DNA of 64,000 bases from NCBI GenBank assembly GCA_013365365.1, contig JABVXU010000013.1, positions 372,001-436,000 on the forward strand. Direction: 5' to 3'. The notes beneath the pieces are model-generated. The model was not told the origin of the DNA, searched no databases, and worked only from the letters and a program-made list of their open reading frames with translations. The stretch comes from Cruorifilaria tuberocauda. Its lineage: Eukaryota; Nematoda; Chromadorea; Rhabditida; Onchocercidae. The translations under genes were made by a program, and so were the position numbers. Positions 61,788-64,000 of this stretch are shown here, piece by piece (position 1 is the stretch's first letter; each line of letters opens with the position of its first letter).

Positions 61788-63474
61788 AAAATTTAAATAA
61801 GAGAATAGCTATGCGGGAAAATGGAAGAGAAGGAGGAAATTTTTGTTAGTAATATTCATATTATACTGATTGATAGAAAGTAAAATGACATTCAGGTATG
61901 AAAGGACATAACAATGATAGTAACAGTATAAGCAATTTAGTGAGAGCGGAAATAGTAATTGTTGGCGCAGATGTCATTTCAACAAGGAGGAGGAACGATC
62001 ATCGAAGTTAGAATTTCAGATGACCTCATCGTAGAGAGAGATTTTTGGAAATAAACTACAATTTTATTATTTTCTCAGTTTGTTGGCTGTTCGTCGGCCC
62101 GCTCAACAACGGCCGTTTTATGAGTCTCCCCAGAGACTGAAACTTCGATCGTCAAAAACCATCCATCTATCCATCAGTCCATCGATACACTCACATTATC
62201 AGTAGCGATAATGGAGAAAATGATTTTAACATTTCTGTTCGACGCTTCCACTCATAACATATCCCCAACAGCTTTCACATTCTTTCACTTTTCAGAAAAT
62301 TTCCTATCTCTAACGGATTTTTAACAGAAGAGTTCAAAGTTTAAAGAAATTTTTTCTTATAATTTTCTTCCATTTGATCAGTACAGTTTAATTAATACTA
62401 AATATATGCTTCAAACTTCCAATTTCCTATACTGATTCAAAGCGATGCTTTAAATCGAACTGATTTTCAAACATTTCTAAGAAAAAAGCAAACATAATAA
62501 AAAGATACAAGAAGTGTTAAATTGAAAAAGTTAAAACTACAAGGAATAGTACAGTGTAGAACTTTCCAAAGTAAACATCGTGTAAACTGAAACTCTAAGT
62601 GAAATGAATGAATAACGAGAGAGATGACAGTATCTCCTCCTCTTGAAGCATCACAAGAAAAGCTATTGAATGTTTAAATTTCATAACGATTGTCTATTAA
62701 ATTAAATCGATAAGAAAGGCATTGAAGTGACCTGAAATAACGGTTACTATCATCAGTTGAGTGCATGTCCTTTTGAATGATCCTTTCTCCTCTCTCTGCA
62801 ACATTCCTCTTTCTCTCGGTGGTGCAAAAAAATTCCCAATGATTCTCGAGAGATACAACGATGGACGTGAAATAAGTAATAGAAGATATCAGATAATCGA
62901 TGAACACAACAACTGCATTACTTACAACTATACATTCATTTATACTTGTATTTATGTATAATCCATGATGCGAAAAGTTTTTTCTAAAATTTAAAAAATG
63001 AAATGAGATAAATTGATAGGGAGAAGAGGGGAGAGTGACGTAGTATTACTGATTGCAGTGACCTCTTTTATACTCTGTACAATCTCATTTCTTTGTTCGA
63101 TTTTTATTGAAAACCGCGATATTGCCATTTTCTCCTCACTGCTTCAACGTCCTAATTATTCATTTCTGGAAATAAACAGCTGGTTCACATTTGGAAATTA
63201 TTTTGAATGTCATCTCATGTATAATTGATTTCAATTCATTTATTTTAAATTTAATCATGATTTCAGTTTAGACAGCTTTGCTTAACAATCTCTTTCCAAG
63301 TTATCACCGATGCATATAAATTAATATGCAGACGAACTGTGATTTGCACACAAATATTTCACGATTTTATCAGATGGATTTGCTGTCTACCGATTTATCA
63401 GTCAAATTTTAAATAGTCAATTAAAGATTTCACTTGATTCAATAAATGTCTTTAAAAATGGGTCATAGAGAGAA

Positions 63475-63507
63475 CATATATATATACTATATATATACAT
63501 ATATAGC
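63475..63507. repeat. Short AT-repeat
   Basis: Alternating atatat tract with single interruptions (actatatatatacatata). Confidence 0.7.
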
Positions 63508-64000
63508 ACAAAATGATAGCGGTAATGCAGAAGTATCAGTCTAAATCACAAAATTATCAGATGCCAGTATAAAAACCAGTTTTAGAAACAAACGGTGTCA
63601 TAATTTCATAATTCTAAGGGGTGTACGAGCCCAATGATTTGCTAAATTCAGATAATTGAAAGTTATAAAATCCATATTGGATAATTAAATTAATTTTCTG
63701 ATAGAGATTATGAATAGTTGCTTAAAGATAAAGCAATATTTTATATTTGAACAATGCTATCTACCGCGAAATAAGCCTGTAATTGTTTGCATTTTGCATG
63801 AAATAATCTTAAAGTTACTGTAAGTTGCACGCCGCTAAGCAACGATTCCACGTACGCTAATGAAGCGTTCTTTCAAAGTCTATAAGAATTGAAATAATAG
63901 AAATACGAAATTGCTGACTCATTCATATGTACTTTTTTAATGATATCAAACTGTCCGCGAAGATAATGTTTGATGATAATTAATTAATAATGATAATGAA

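Larger units (their letters stand above)
57781..64000. other. Upstream region of mig-15; no supported gene
   Basis: About 6.2 kb beyond the mig-15 start codon. It contains two microsatellite blocks, a GC-richer block with four CCAAT boxes (58984-59101), a CT-repeat (61763-61787), an AT-repeat (about 63475-63507) and a GC-rich patch at 62085-62160. No exon could be supported on either strand. Long open frames near 58.3-59.0 kb come from repeat and GC-rich sequence. The region presumably holds mig-15 promoters and untranslated first exons. Confidence 0.45.

Overview
The window is from the nuclear genome of a nematode, most likely a clade III (filarial-type) species. It is strongly AT-rich. Its genes are cut into many short exons (about 45-300 nt) by GT-AG introns, with T-rich 3' splice sites of the ttttcag type. 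The proteins I recognise are nematode or general metazoan ones, several with good C. elegans counterparts. There is no bacterial, viral or transposon coding signal. Exon borders were worked out by hand, by joining conserved peptide blocks and requiring the reading phase to close at each junction.

Layout. 1-294: last exon of an unidentified plus-strand gene. 2609-6999 (+): UPF3/SMG-4, a nonsense-mediated decay factor. 7.0-12.0 kb: no clean gene, but coding-like minus-strand fragments. 12005-23012 (-): a tight same-strand cluster, read from high to low coordinates: a small membrane-protein ORF, the DEAH helicase DHX33, an unrecognised 94-residue four-exon gene, and UDP-glucose pyrophosphorylase. 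24168-25790 (+): a C/EBP-type bZIP factor. 26942-31281 (-): an unrecognised 148-residue five-exon gene whose stop lies 28 nt before the start of ddi-1 (the Ddi1 ubiquitin-like/aspartic protease/UBA protein). 31613-32975 (+): membrin/GOSR2, a Golgi SNARE, divergent from that pair. 33800-43136 (-): an HMIT-type (SLC2A13) proton/myo-inositol transporter with a 3.6 kb intron. 44827-57780 (-): MIG-15/Misshapen, a Ste20-family kinase with a C-terminal CNH domain, in 25 exons plus a possible 27-nt microexon. 57.8-64 kb: upstream region of mig-15 with microsatellites and a cluster of four CCAAT boxes.

The genes do not form one pathway. They cover RNA surveillance, rRNA/RNA helicase work, UDP-glucose supply, proteasome-linked proteolysis, Golgi SNARE fusion, inositol uptake, and kinase or transcription-factor signalling. 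Physical linkage matters most in two places: the ddi-1 pair (28 nt gap) and the DHX33 cluster (63, 371 and 126 nt gaps). Both look like nematode polycistronic units processed by trans-splicing.

The most novel items are the two unrecognised small multi-exon genes, the hairpin at 39136-39212 that resembles a microRNA precursor, the mig-15 microexon, and three introns where no GT-AG choice closes the frame. I found no evidence for an exotic system such as a defence island, CRISPR array or phage.
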